Shown: in pieces, positions 32,312-40,125 of the stretch | How positions within the stretch are numbered: position 1 is the stretch's first letter | Layout of the letters: each line of letters opens with the position of its first letter | NCBI GenBank assembly: GCA_030446465.1 | Contig: JAUJNI010000001.1 | Span: forward strand, 543,859-607,858 | DNA length: 64,000 nt | Source: Actinomycetota bacterium | GTDB lineage: Bacteria; Actinomycetota; CADDZG01; WHSQ01 | Direction: 5' to 3' | Program-made: the position numbers and the translations under genes | The notes under the pieces: model-generated | The model's database searches: none | Seen by the model: only the letters and a program-made list of their open reading frames with translations | Told to the model about the DNA's origin: nothing

Positions 32312-34078
32312 TTGCAGCCCCCGATCGCCGACTACGCCTTAATCGGCGATACGCGCACGGCTGCTCTCTGTTCTCGTGCCGGATCGATCGACTGGATGGC
32401 TGTGCCGCGCTTCGATTCGAAGCCGATCTTCTCCAGGATGATCGACGACGATGGCGGCCACTTCACCCTGTGCCCGGTTGAACCCGTGGAAACCTTTCGT
32501 TCGTACGCAGGGGACTCGGCTGTCCTCGCGACGACTTGGACCGGCTCCAGCGGACGGACTGTTCTGCGCGAGGGCATGGTGGTGCGGGCGACGGGTGAGC
32601 TGCTCCCTCAGACCTTGCTGGTCCGCCGCATCACCTGTGACCGCGGCACGATGCCGCTGCGCATCGTCTACTCGCCGATCCACGGCTTTGACCGACGTCG
32701 CCCGAAGGTTCGTCGAGGGGACAACCACGTTGTCTGTTCCTGGGATGCACTCGCAGTCTTTCTGCGTTGGACGCGGGGTCTCGATGTGACACCCGGAGAA
32801 GAGGTCCAGCATGTCCTAGGGGAGGGTGAAGAGCTGACGTTCGTGCTAACCGTCGCCGACCGGGAGCCGCTGGTGTTCGTCACCGCCGATCGGGCGATCG
32901 AGCTCCTCGACGAGACGCAGTCGTGGTGGGAGAACTGGTGTGAGGCCCTTTACCTATCTGAGGACACCTACGACGCGATGCTTCGGAGCTTCATCACGCT
33001 GCGGCTCCTTACTTACTCGCCGACGGCGGCGCCGGTCGCGGCGCCGACGACCTCTCTGCCCGAGAAGATCGGCGGAAGTGACAACTGGGACTACAGGTTC
33101 TCGTGGCCACGCGACGCAAGCATCGGGCTAGCTACATTCCTGGGTGTGGGTCGCACGGAAGAAGCACATGCATTCATGCACTGGCTCCTGCACGCAGCTC
33201 GGCAATCGCGGCCTCGCATCGATGTCCTCTACGACATCTATGGAAGAACAACCGGCAACGAGACCGAGGCTGACGTCAGCGGTTACCACGGCAGCCGGCC
33301 CGTGCGCATAGGAAACGCGGCAGCCGAGCAGCACCAGCTCGATGTGTACGGGTGGGTCCTGGACACCGCATACCTACTCGCGCAGGAGCAGGGCTACTTG
33401 CACAAAGAGACGTGGCGCGCCCTGTCGGCCGCGGCGAACTTTGTTGCCGATCACTGGCGCGAACCGGACTCGGGCATCTGGGAGAGACGCGGTGAACCAA
33501 AGCATTACGTGCACTCCAAGCTGATGGGATGGCTCGCTCTCGACCGCGCGATCAAGATCGCGGAGACCTTAGGGCTTCAGCCTCCACCCGCGCACAGGTG
33601 GGCTGAGCATCGCGACCAGCTCGCCGACGAGGTGCGTGAGCGAGGATTCAGTGAGACCCTCGGTTCGTACGTTGACACATACGACAGTGACGATCTGGAC
33701 GCGGCATTGCTTCTGTTGCCCATCCTCGAGTTCGATCCGCCCGACTCAGATCGAGTCCGCGGGACGATCCGGGCCATTCGCGAGCAGCTTGGTGCCGGCG
33801 GGCCGCTCGTCTATCGCTTCTCTGCGGCCGTCGGCAAGGAAGGTGCTTTCCTGCCCTGTTGTTTCTGGCTGGTACAGGCGCTGGCTCGCGTGGGGGAGCG
33901 CGAGGAAGCCCGGGAGTTGTTCGACCAACTGATGCTCAAGGCGAATGATGTTGGTCTGTTTGCTGAGGAGCTGGAACCCAGTAGCGGTGACCATCTCGGG
34001 AACTTTCCCCAAGCCTTCACCCTTGCAACGCTGCTGCAGGCGGCGTTGGCTCTAGATAGAGCCGCTCAAGAGGGCTGA
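32312..34078 (+). CDS. GH15-family glucoamylase/trehalase
   Basis: 588 residues, full length for the bacterial GH15 trehalase/glucoamylase group. The N-terminal beta-sandwich begins IADYALIGDTRTAALCSRAG and SIDWMAVPRFDS. The (alpha/alpha)6 barrel shows GGSDNWDYRFSWPRDASIGL, the catalytic-acid region IWERRGEPKHYVHSKLMGWL and the base region LFAEELEPSSGDHLGNFPQA. There is no signal peptide, so it acts on cytoplasmic trehalose or maltodextrins. Translation begins at TTG 32312, five bases after the SDR stop. Such enzymes help remove trehalose after stress; the link to the SDR is unclear. Confidence 0.9.
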   Translation: MQPPIADYALIGDTRTAALCSRAGSIDWMAVPRFDSKPIFSRMIDDDGGHFTLCPVEPVETFRSYAGDSAVLATTWTGSSGRTVLREGMVVRATGELLPQTLLVRRITCDRGTMPLRIVYSPIHGFDRRRPKVRRGDNHVVCSWDALAVFLRWTRGLDVTPGEEVQHVLGEGEELTFVLTVADREPLVFVTADRAIELLDETQSWWENWCEALYLSEDTYDAMLRSFITLRLLTYSPTAAPVAAPTTSLPEKIGGSDNWDYRFSWPRDASIGLATFLGVGRTEEAHAFMHWLLHAARQSRPRIDVLYDIYGRTTGNETEADVSGYHGSRPVRIGNAAAEQHQLDVYGWVLDTAYLLAQEQGYLHKETWRALSAAANFVADHWREPDSGIWERRGEPKHYVHSKLMGWLALDRAIKIAETLGLQPPPAHRWAEHRDQLADEVRERGFSETLGSYVDTYDSDDLDAALLLLPILEFDPPDSDRVRGTIRAIREQLGAGGPLVYRFSAAVGKEGAFLPCCFWLVQALARVGEREEARELFDQLMLKANDVGLFAEELEPSSGDHLGNFPQAFTLATLLQAALALDRAAQEG

Positions 34079-34482
34079 ATGAAGGCCCCGAGGATGGCCC
34101 CGTAGAGGACGTGCGCGAGCAGCGTGATCGCCGGGACGCGCGCGCCATAGTTCAGGCCGAGCATGCCCGGCGGCTCGAGGTTCTGGCTGAGAGTCGTGCC
34201 GGCGCGTTCAGATGCCATCCGCGGATGCATCCCCGGCATCATGGCCATCACTATCGTCAGTGCTGCCGCGCCATGGAAGGCGCCGAAGCCCGCACCCAAC
34301 CACCACGACGCCCGGTCCAGAGCTGCAAACGCGCCCGCGTAGACAAGCGCGAAGACATATCCGTTCATGACGTGAGCCATGAAGCCGATCACGCGCGCTC
34401 GATCTGGATCTTCGACGAACATCGTGCCGAGCATCATGGGCATATCCATGCGGGACCAACCGGCCATCTGGGCTGCCGCCAT
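34066..34482 (-). CDS. Four-helix membrane protein
   Basis: 138 residues, about four helices (VIGFMAHVMNGYVFALVYAG; ASWWLGAGFGAFHGAAALTI; ARVPAITLLAHVLYGAILGA). It is Met-rich (MDMPMMLGTMF, MAMMPGMHPRM). His residues recur in 'HVMNGYV', 'GAFHGAA' and 'AHVLYGA', as in the other unassigned membrane proteins of this island (10345, 26601, 30300). The Met-rich loops could bind copper, but this is a guess. It overlaps the end of the convergent GH15 gene by 13 bases. Confidence 0.6.
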   Translation of the reverse strand: MAAAQMAGWSRMDMPMMLGTMFVEDPDRARVIGFMAHVMNGYVFALVYAGAFAALDRASWWLGAGFGAFHGAAALTIVMAMMPGMHPRMASERAGTTLSQNLEPPGMLGLNYGARVPAITLLAHVLYGAILGAFIQPS

Positions 34483-34539
34483 GATGCCCGTGAGAGCGAT
34501 CTACCCAAATCCCTCGGTAGGTCCGGAGAGAAGCCTCGA

Positions 34540-35916
34540 TTAGCGACATTTCACGTCGACTCCGACCCGCCGGGCGGACCGAATTTCGGCGTGCGGCTTT
34601 GGTCGATAAAGAGTCACCTCATCCATGCCCGTGCATTCGGCAATGCCGACTAGCCGTAGCCCCGGGCGGTTCTTCAGCGAGTCGGCGAAAGTTGTCAGCC
34701 GACGGGGAAAGGAAAGCGATTGCAGGCGGTCAGCGCGGCGACGAAAGGCGCCTGGCATCGGGTAGTCGCGCTGAGCTTGGTACAGGCCGGCGGCCCGAGC
34801 GAACCAGCACAGCCGGCACATTGAGATAGCGGTAGCGGAGCCTCTTGGCTCGGAGATCGCGATCTGATCGAGGATCCGAGAAGCTGTGACCAGGCGCGCC
34901 AGGTTGAGGAGGTTGCCACGATCACAAGCCACGCCCAGTTGGCCATGAAGCCGTGCTTTCGAGGACATTGAGTCCGAAATTCTCCTTGGCTCGCACGCCG
35001 GACTCGACCTGGGCCTTGTGCCGGTGCTCGGACCGAGCGTCGCCGCATCGGTTACGTGATCGTTGGTCACCAGCACCCAGGTGGTGGTAGCCGCTGCTTT
35101 CGATCTCTAGCTGCTCGCCGACATTGGACCGGGATTCGCTTGACGATGTAGCGGCGAACTTGTTGTGCTTGTCGTTGCCGTCATATAGCCGAACTCGGCA
35201 TTCTCACCTTCGTCTTTGTCGAGGCAGGGCGACCAGCAGGCAGCTGGGGTCTGCCGGATGATGCTGGTCAGGCGGGATGTCAGCGGCGCTCCGCAGAGAT
35301 AGACGCTCTTTTCCTCGAGGTAAGCTGAACAGCTCCGAGGAAAAGAACCCTGAGTCGAAGCGGGCTCTCACCTCGGCTCCTTCAGGAACGCGGCGCAGAC
35401 ATTCGGCCACGAACGGTTTGATGTCCCTCGACGGTGCCGCCTTGCTGCGCCCCAGCGTGCAAGCAGGTTCGAGCTCTGCGACAAAGCACAGCAACGGGTG
35501 CAACGCATAGCGCTTGATCCAGGTCGGGTCTGCGCCCTGGCGCGCGACGAGAACGAGCGGATGTAGGTCGAGTCGAAGTCGAGCGTGACGTTCTTGCCGG
35601 AGGTGATCCCAAGCAGCTGAAAGGCGTTGATGGACGGCCCCGAGCGCCTTGTCGAGCTGGCGGATGTGGCCGAGCGGTGAAGCGCTTGAGGAACGATCCG
35701 GCCGTCTGGGGAGCGGGCGGCGAAGCCCTCGCAGCTCCTCCTGAACATGATCGGCGCGCGACCGCCAGGTCGTCGAGGCATTCCGCCCTCAACGCGACCG
35801 CTTCTGTCATGGCGCGGATCGCCTCGGCTCCGCTCAGCCCACGGGCACGCTTCTTCAAGCGCAGGTGCTGCGATCGAGGCGCCGAGACCCACCCCGTAGG
35901 CCGCGGCCCGGATCAA
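34540..35916 (-). mobile_element. IS1380-like transposase remnant
   Basis: Fragments of one DDE transposase are spread over several frames on the minus strand. The best pieces are KRARGLSGAEAIRAMTEAVA, GSINAF-like segments, GITSGKNVTLDFDSTYIRSF (first catalytic Asp strand), YALHPLLCFVAELEPACTLG and RARFDSGFFSSELFSLP (second Asp). Distal pieces near 34850 (RILDQIAISEPRGSATAI) fit the C-terminal end. This order matches IS1380/IS4-type transposases. Many frameshifts and stops make it inactive. I could not define inverted repeats or a target duplication. Confidence 0.6.
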
Positions 35917-36248
35917 AACTGCGCCAGCATGGGCTGTGAGGTTGCGATCTGTGGTGGAAACCGTGAAGGCGCTGACCGGGACGGCTTATGCTCACCTTAT
36001 AGATACCTCCTGTGTCGGTGGATGATGGTTCTCGGCAAACTCGCCATCGCTGCTCAGGGGCTTTTTCTTTGGACTTCCGCGTGAAGTTGCCGTTATCGGT
36101 GGTTCTCAGTAGCCAGGTCCCGTCCGGTTGAAGAGGCAAGTGTTCTCTCCCTAACGTTTGTCTGCCTCAGCATCGACGTGAGAGGTAAACAAGGGGAACG
36201 GCGCCTCCTACGAAACAGACGGCGTGGCAGTGTCCGACTGGTGCGGCT
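35917..36248. other. No gene recognised between IS remnant and repeat
   Basis: No coding region with family features or ribosome site is seen. It may hold the outer end of the IS remnant and the upstream region of the next damaged gene. Confidence 0.35.
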
Positions 36249-36392
36249 GCGCGATACGACTGAGGAGGATCAATGAGTCAGGCCGGAACTAGCGGCAGCA
36301 CTCCCGACACGTACCGCCCGCGCGATACGAGCATGAGGAGGATCAATGATGACGCAAGGCGAACTAGCGGCGGCACGCCCGACACCTACCGC
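36249..36392 (+). repeat. 71-bp imperfect tandem repeat, each unit with ribosome site and ATG
   Basis: Two units, 36249-36319 and about 36320-36392. Both contain GCGCGATACGA, a GAGGAGGATCAATG start region, a GAACTAGCGGC block, then CCCGACAC and TACCGC. They duplicate a translation start, so two in-frame or overlapping starts exist for the damaged gene that follows. Confidence 0.8.
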
Positions 36393-36626
36393 TTGCGTGG
36401 ACAGGCAGGTGCCACCTACGACCCGCGCATACGGTGCTGGGATCGTGGGGTGCCAATTTCCATCCTGATCTGCAGCCAGTTGACGATGAGGTGGTTCTTC
36501 TGCCTCATGGGGATCGACGTCTTCGAGACGGACCTGCCGCAGATCGTGCCCCTGCAGTCGGACTCCGAGGCGGCATCGCATCCTGAGGAAGCGATCGCCC
36601 GGGCTAAGGCACTTCATGAGGGCTGA
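36273..36626 (+). pseudogene. Isochorismatase-like cysteine hydrolase remnant
   Basis: The open frame from the ATG at 36273 carries the duplicated start, and only its middle resembles anything known. In another frame 36450-36520 reads ANFHPDLQPVDDEVVLLPHG, and the main frame then gives GIDVFETDLPQIV, together a typical piece of an isochorismatase-family hydrolase between the catalytic Asp and Cys. The rest of the family, including the nucleophile Cys, is missing. It is a truncated and shifted remnant lying before the second GrdB-like gene. Confidence 0.4.
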
Positions 36627-36779
36627 CGGGAATAGGAATAAGGCAGCGCTGCCTGCTTTCGCGTTGCGTCGTTCACTCAATCAACGCTCGGTGCGAGTCC
36701 CGATCCAATTCCGCGGTGACGGTGGTTGCGGCCATGCGAATCCTGTTGCCAGCTGGCGTACCACTTGAGCCAGGACGAT

Positions 36780-37585
36780 GTGAAGATCGCCGGCACCCGC
36801 CCGGGGTTCGATGATGACTCCAGAGGGTTCGCCGCGATCGAGCGTGATCACGTCCGCACGTTCGTGCCCGACTTCGAATGGCTCCGCTTCCCAGATCCCT
36901 CGCAGCGCAACCCGCTGACTGTGCCACTTGGCGAAGCACGGATCGCGCTGATCGGCACTGCCGGCGCACATCTTCCCGGTGAGCCCGGCATGTCTCCGCG
37001 TGGCGAGGTCAGGTTCATCCCTTCGACCAGCACCAAGATCGATTTCACGCACCCGGGCTTCGACACGGCGCGGGCGGCGCTCGATCCCGAGGTCGTTTTC
37101 CCGCTAGAGACCGTGCGCAGGCTGGTCGAGGCGGGTTTCGTGGGCGAACTAGCGCCAACAGCCATTTCAACCATGGGCTTCATCCCACGCGGAGCCCGCG
37201 TCCTCGGGCACCTCGTGCCCGAGGTCGTCAGGCGGGTGCGAGACGAGGAGGTTCATCTCGCGCTGCTGGTTCCCGCGTGACCGGTTTGTCAGCAGTCAGT
37301 CGGGCTGCTACAGCGCGGGATCTATGAAGCCGGCATCGGGACGGTGTCCGTAACTCAGGTTCCTGGATCACTGAGTTCGTGAAGCCTTCGTTGGCGTGCT
37401 TCGTCGCACACCCGTTCGGGCTGACGCTTGGCGCTTTGAACGATTCTGACACGCACACCGCGGTGGCGCGCGCCGTCCTCAATGAAGCAGAACACGATCA
37501 CCCCCCGGGAAAGATCGTCCCCCTGTCGCGTTTCCAGTGGCCGGACGATCTTCGTCGCCGTCAACTGCGCAAGGATGCGCATTAG
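36780..37585 (+). CDS. GrdB/PrdB-like selenoprotein with UPVC motif, one frameshift
   Basis: Second member of the selenoprotein-B-like family. From the GTG at 36780 the frame reaches a TGA at 37278-37280, predicted Sec167, in LALLVPA-U-PVCQQSVGLL; the same residue number as the first Sec of the protein at 3460, which supports this start. Reading continues GIYEAGIGTVSVTQV, then one base shift near 37352 leads to ITEFVKPSLACFVAHPFGLT and on to the stop at 37585. The second redox position is Cys170, so the motif is UxxC. A hairpin at 37291-37309 fits a SECIS. The shift may be a sequencing error or make this copy inactive. Confidence 0.65.
37291..37309 (+). promoter_or_regulatory. SECIS-like hairpin of the UPVC selenoprotein
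   Basis: Seven-bp stem AGCAGTC/GGCTGCT, with one T-G wobble, closing a five-base loop AGTCG. The loop begins 17 nt after the TGA at 37278-37280, the same spacing as in the UPIU gene. Loop positions two and three are G-T as in the other three hairpins. Confidence 0.6.
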
Positions 37586-37750
37586 CGGTGGCTACCGCTG
37601 GTCTGGATCAGGCGGAGGAGCGGCAGGCGTTGCAAGGAGAGAAGTATTGCCCGCTGATCCCGCACGATCGTTCTGAACCACACATTTCAAGCGCGTGACG
37701 TCCGGCTACGGGTACGGCTAGGGCAAGTGCGTGGACGAGAGGAGGTCGGT

Positions 37751-38512
37751 ATGGCGGAGCCTGAACGTGAACCGAGGAACAGGAAAGCAGATGTGAAGGT
37801 GGTGATCGATCAACAAGAGGTGCGGCGGCTGCTGGACCAGGAGAACGCGCAACTGGTGGAGGTGCTACCTCACCAGGAATACGAGCAGGAGCACCTTCCA
37901 GGCGCGATCAACATGCCGTTGAAGGAGCTGACGCCGGATGCGGTAGCGACCCTCGATCGGGCTCGGCCCGTCATCGTCTACTGCCACGACTTCCTGTGAG
38001 ACATGAGCCCCCGAGCCGCGTGCCGGCTCGAGAGCCTTGGCTTCATCGCCGTTTATGACTATGCCGCCGGGAAGACCGACTGGACCGGGAGTGGACTTCC
38101 CACCGGTGGAACCCAAGCGGACATGCCCCGGCCGGGTCGCCTAGCGCGCGAGACGCCTACGTGTCGGCTGACCGACACAGTTGCGACCGCTCGGGAGCGC
38201 GCCGGCGACGGCGGAGCCTGCATCGTTACCAGCGACAACGGCATCGTCTTAGGGCGTCTGCGCGGCAAGACGTTGGAGCACGATGGTGCCTTGAGTGTCG
38301 CCGACGTGATGGAGGCCGGACCGACGACCGTCCGATACGACGAATTCCTCCCGGATTTGGTGGATCGGATGCAGAAGGCTGGCGTCGGCTCGATAGTGGT
38401 CACCAAACCCTCCGGTGAGCTCGTCGGCCTGATGCAGCGGAGCGATGCCGAAGAGTTGCTGGCTGAAGTACATCGGGAGCATCACGACCATGACGACCAT
38501 GACGCCGGTTAG
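37751..38512 (+). CDS. Rhodanese-CBS selenoprotein (in-frame TGA)
   Basis: The ATG at 37751 follows GAGGAGGTCGGT. One frame runs to 38512 if the TGA at 37997-37999 is read as Sec83. Residues 15-110 form a rhodanese domain (QLVEVLPHQEYEQEHLPGAI, INMPLKEL, PVIVYCHDFL-U-DMSPRAA, CRLESLGF). Cys homologues have Cys at the U position, five residues after Cys78. Residues 120-235 are a CBS pair (CRLTDTVATARERAGDGGAC, ALSVADVMEAGPTTVRYDEF, VGSIVVTKPSGELVGLMQRS) and the tail is His/Asp-rich (HREHHDHDDHD), a likely metal site. Rhodaneses move sulfur or selenium between thiols. The text after the TGA is clearly coding. A hairpin at 38012-38030 fits a SECIS. Confidence 0.8.
38012..38030 (+). promoter_or_regulatory. 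SECIS-like hairpin of the rhodanese selenoprotein
   Basis: Perfect 7-bp stem CGAGCCG/CGGCTCG with a five-base loop CGTGC, identical to the loop of the UPIU gene hairpin. The loop begins 19 nt after the TGA at 37997-37999. Confidence 0.75.
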
Positions 38513-38518
38513 GGCTTC

Positions 38519-39061
38519 TCAGGCTTCTGCAGCGGAGCGGGCTGCGGCGATGATGGCACCGACCGGCGCTCGATCCTCCGGCCCTTGCTCGCGATGAGAG
38601 AGAATCACCTGCCCGTTGCGACGGACGACGAAATCTCCGCCGAGCTGCCTCCGGTCCTGTCGTCTGCGCAGCTTCGGGAACTCGCCTTGCAGAGCGAAGC
38701 GGGCGTATGGTCGCAACACATCGGGGTGCAAGTAGGTTCGGAGGAGCCCGGCGCGGCCGAGTCCGAGCGTGCGATACCCAGCGCGAGACGCATCTCTCAT
38801 GAAGATGAAAGGGCTCGAGAGTCGGCGCTTCATGTCGTCGAGCGTCTGTAGCTCGTCGAACCCGATCACAAGTACGCCGATGTCTCGAGATTCAAGCTCT
38901 TCGGCGTAGCTGGCCATCTTCACGAGATGGCGTTCACAGAGAAGTCAGCCGACGTATCTCAAGAAGGTGAGGATCGCCAGCTGTTGTCGCATCTGACCGA
39001 TCCGGATTGTGCCGCCGCCGACCTTGTCGAACTGAAGCGCCGTGATGTCGTCGCAAGGCAT
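38519..39061 (-). CDS. Peroxiredoxin-like (AhpC/TSA) selenoprotein with UxxC
   Basis: The frame reads from ATG 39061 (or GTG 39088) through a TGA at 38947-38945, predicted Sec39, to 38519; 180 residues. Around the TGA it reads LAILTFLRYVG-U-LLCERHLVK, where peroxiredoxin-like homologues have FLRxxGCxxCREH, so Sec sits at the peroxidatic Cys with Cys42 as partner. The rest is the thioredoxin-fold body: YAEELESRDIGVLVIGFDEL, PFIFMRDASRAGYRTLGLGR and FVVRRNGQVILSHREQGPED. It would reduce peroxides or act as thiol oxidoreductase. A hairpin fitting a SECIS lies at 38931-38913. It is convergent with the rhodanese selenoprotein, six bases apart. Confidence 0.8.
38913..38931 (-). promoter_or_regulatory. 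SECIS-like hairpin of the peroxiredoxin-like selenoprotein
   Basis: On the minus strand, perfect 7-bp stem GCCATCT/AGATGGC with a five-base loop CGTGA; the loop begins 20 nt after the TGA at 38947-38945. Same loop type (CGTGN) as two of the other three. Confidence 0.75.
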
Positions 39062-39118
39062 GACCAACAGAATGACACCATCTTTCACCGTTTGTACTGT
39101 TGATGCTGACTGGCTTGA

Positions 39119-39146
39119 AACGAAGTGCTAATCCGTAGGTTCGCGA
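39119..39146 (+). repeat. att-core-like site near the second 1.87-kb repeat
   Basis: AACGAAGTGCTAATCCGTAG followed by GTTCGCG, sharing TAATCCGTAGGTTC with tRNA-Lys(CTT) but on the opposite strand, and nearly the same as 22361-22388. Lies about 170 bp before the inverted 106-bp segment. Confidence 0.5.
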
Positions 39147-39319
39147 TCCGTTGTGCCCGAAGGACAACCAGCGCCGAGGCTGCTGCGTTTACCGACGCGG
39201 TGGGGCGGCGGCGCCTAGCTCAGTCACTGGAGGAGTATGTGGAAGACATCGGGTCACCCGTAGTTCACCGCTCCTCGGTTCCCGGGTGACCCGGGTGCGC
39301 GGGGTTGCCAGGATTGCCG

Positions 39320-39427
39320 ACCAAAGAGACCCGTGACCCACAACGGTCTCGGCCTCCCGAAGTCGCCTCCTTCAACCGGCGGCCCCGGGGACGGCCGACG
39401 CCTTCCCGTCCGCGACAGGATTTTGAC
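39320..39427 (-). repeat. Inverted copy of the segment at 5503-5608
   Basis: Reverse complement of 5503-5608 with few differences. It abuts copy 2 of the 1.87-kb repeat, which is in direct orientation, so only this short border piece is flipped between the two loci. Confidence 0.8.
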
Positions 39428-39589
39428 GTCCTTTCTTCTGCAGGATGGGTACGGCAGGATTCGCGATGGCGGTGAGCTCGCTGTCGGTCGTGCTGGACGC
39501 CATTGAGATGCGTAATTTCCGCCCCGCGCTTAGTCGATGGAGGAAGACCCTTCCCGCTACTTTTTAGTGTCCGTTACAGTGAAGTGGAT

Positions 39590-39856
39590 ATGAAGACGCT
39601 GCTGGTTCTAGGGCTTGTGTTGCTTCTGCTCGTGGTGGGGCTTCCCATCGCCATGGGCATGGGCGACATGGGACCGTGCCCTTCCTGTTCAGCGCCGGAT
39701 GCCTCCGTCGCTGTGGCGATGTGCCTCGCGATCCTCGCGATCGGCGGGCTCTTCATGACGCCGGCGTTCTCGGGCCGAATCTCGCAGTGCAGCAAGCGCA
39801 CCCTCGTTTCCTCGCCGTCTCTGGCCTCGATAGACCTCCGCAGCACGCGTAGCTGA
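39590..39856 (+). CDS. Small membrane protein with CPSC motif (repeat copy 2)
   Basis: Same as the protein at 5775-6038 up to ISQCSKRT; the last residues differ (LVSSPSLASIDLRSTRS) because copy 1 has one extra C. Two hydrophobic segments flank GPCPSCSAP. Which C-terminus is real cannot be decided by eye. It precedes the 69-residue protein in the same operon. Confidence 0.55.
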   Translation: MKTLLVLGLVLLLLVVGLPIAMGMGDMGPCPSCSAPDASVAVAMCLAILAIGGLFMTPAFSGRISQCSKRTLVSSPSLASIDLRSTRS

Positions 39857-39915
39857 TCTTTGCGCGCCATGCGCGCGCTCTGTCCTCACTGCGTTCTCGA
39901 TAGGAGGTCTTTCAA

Positions 39916-40125
39916 TTGGAATGGTTATTGGTCTATGTGCCGGCGATCGCCTGTGCGGCGATGATGCTGGTGATCTGTCTCCCCATGATGCGCAAGATGT
40001 CGGGTGGTCACGCACAAGAAGGAGGGGCATCGAGCGACGAGGTCGCCGAGCTCCGCTACGAGGTGGCGCGCCTTCGCGCTGAGCGGGCACTGGCGTCCCA
40101 GCCCGACGAGGTGACCCATGGCTAA
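39916..40125 (+). CDS. 69-residue membrane-anchored protein (repeat copy 2)
   Basis: Identical to the protein at 6102-6311: TTG start after AGGAGG, one membrane helix, then an Arg/Glu-rich helix. It overlaps the BNR-protein start by eight bases. Function unknown. Confidence 0.55.
   Translation: MEWLLVYVPAIACAAMMLVICLPMMRKMSGGHAQEGGASSDEVAELRYEVARLRAERALASQPDEVTHG

Noticed and set aside
34111-34653. 180-residue plus-strand frame over the membrane-protein gene
   Set aside because: Its composition (His/Arg/Asp-rich, no known motif) marks it as antisense to the hydrophobic protein on the minus strand.
38003-38512. Stand-alone CBS-domain gene starting at 38003
   Set aside because: The frame is continuous with the rhodanese part through the TGA at 37997, and the first residues (DMSPRAACRLESLGF) complete the rhodanese fold.
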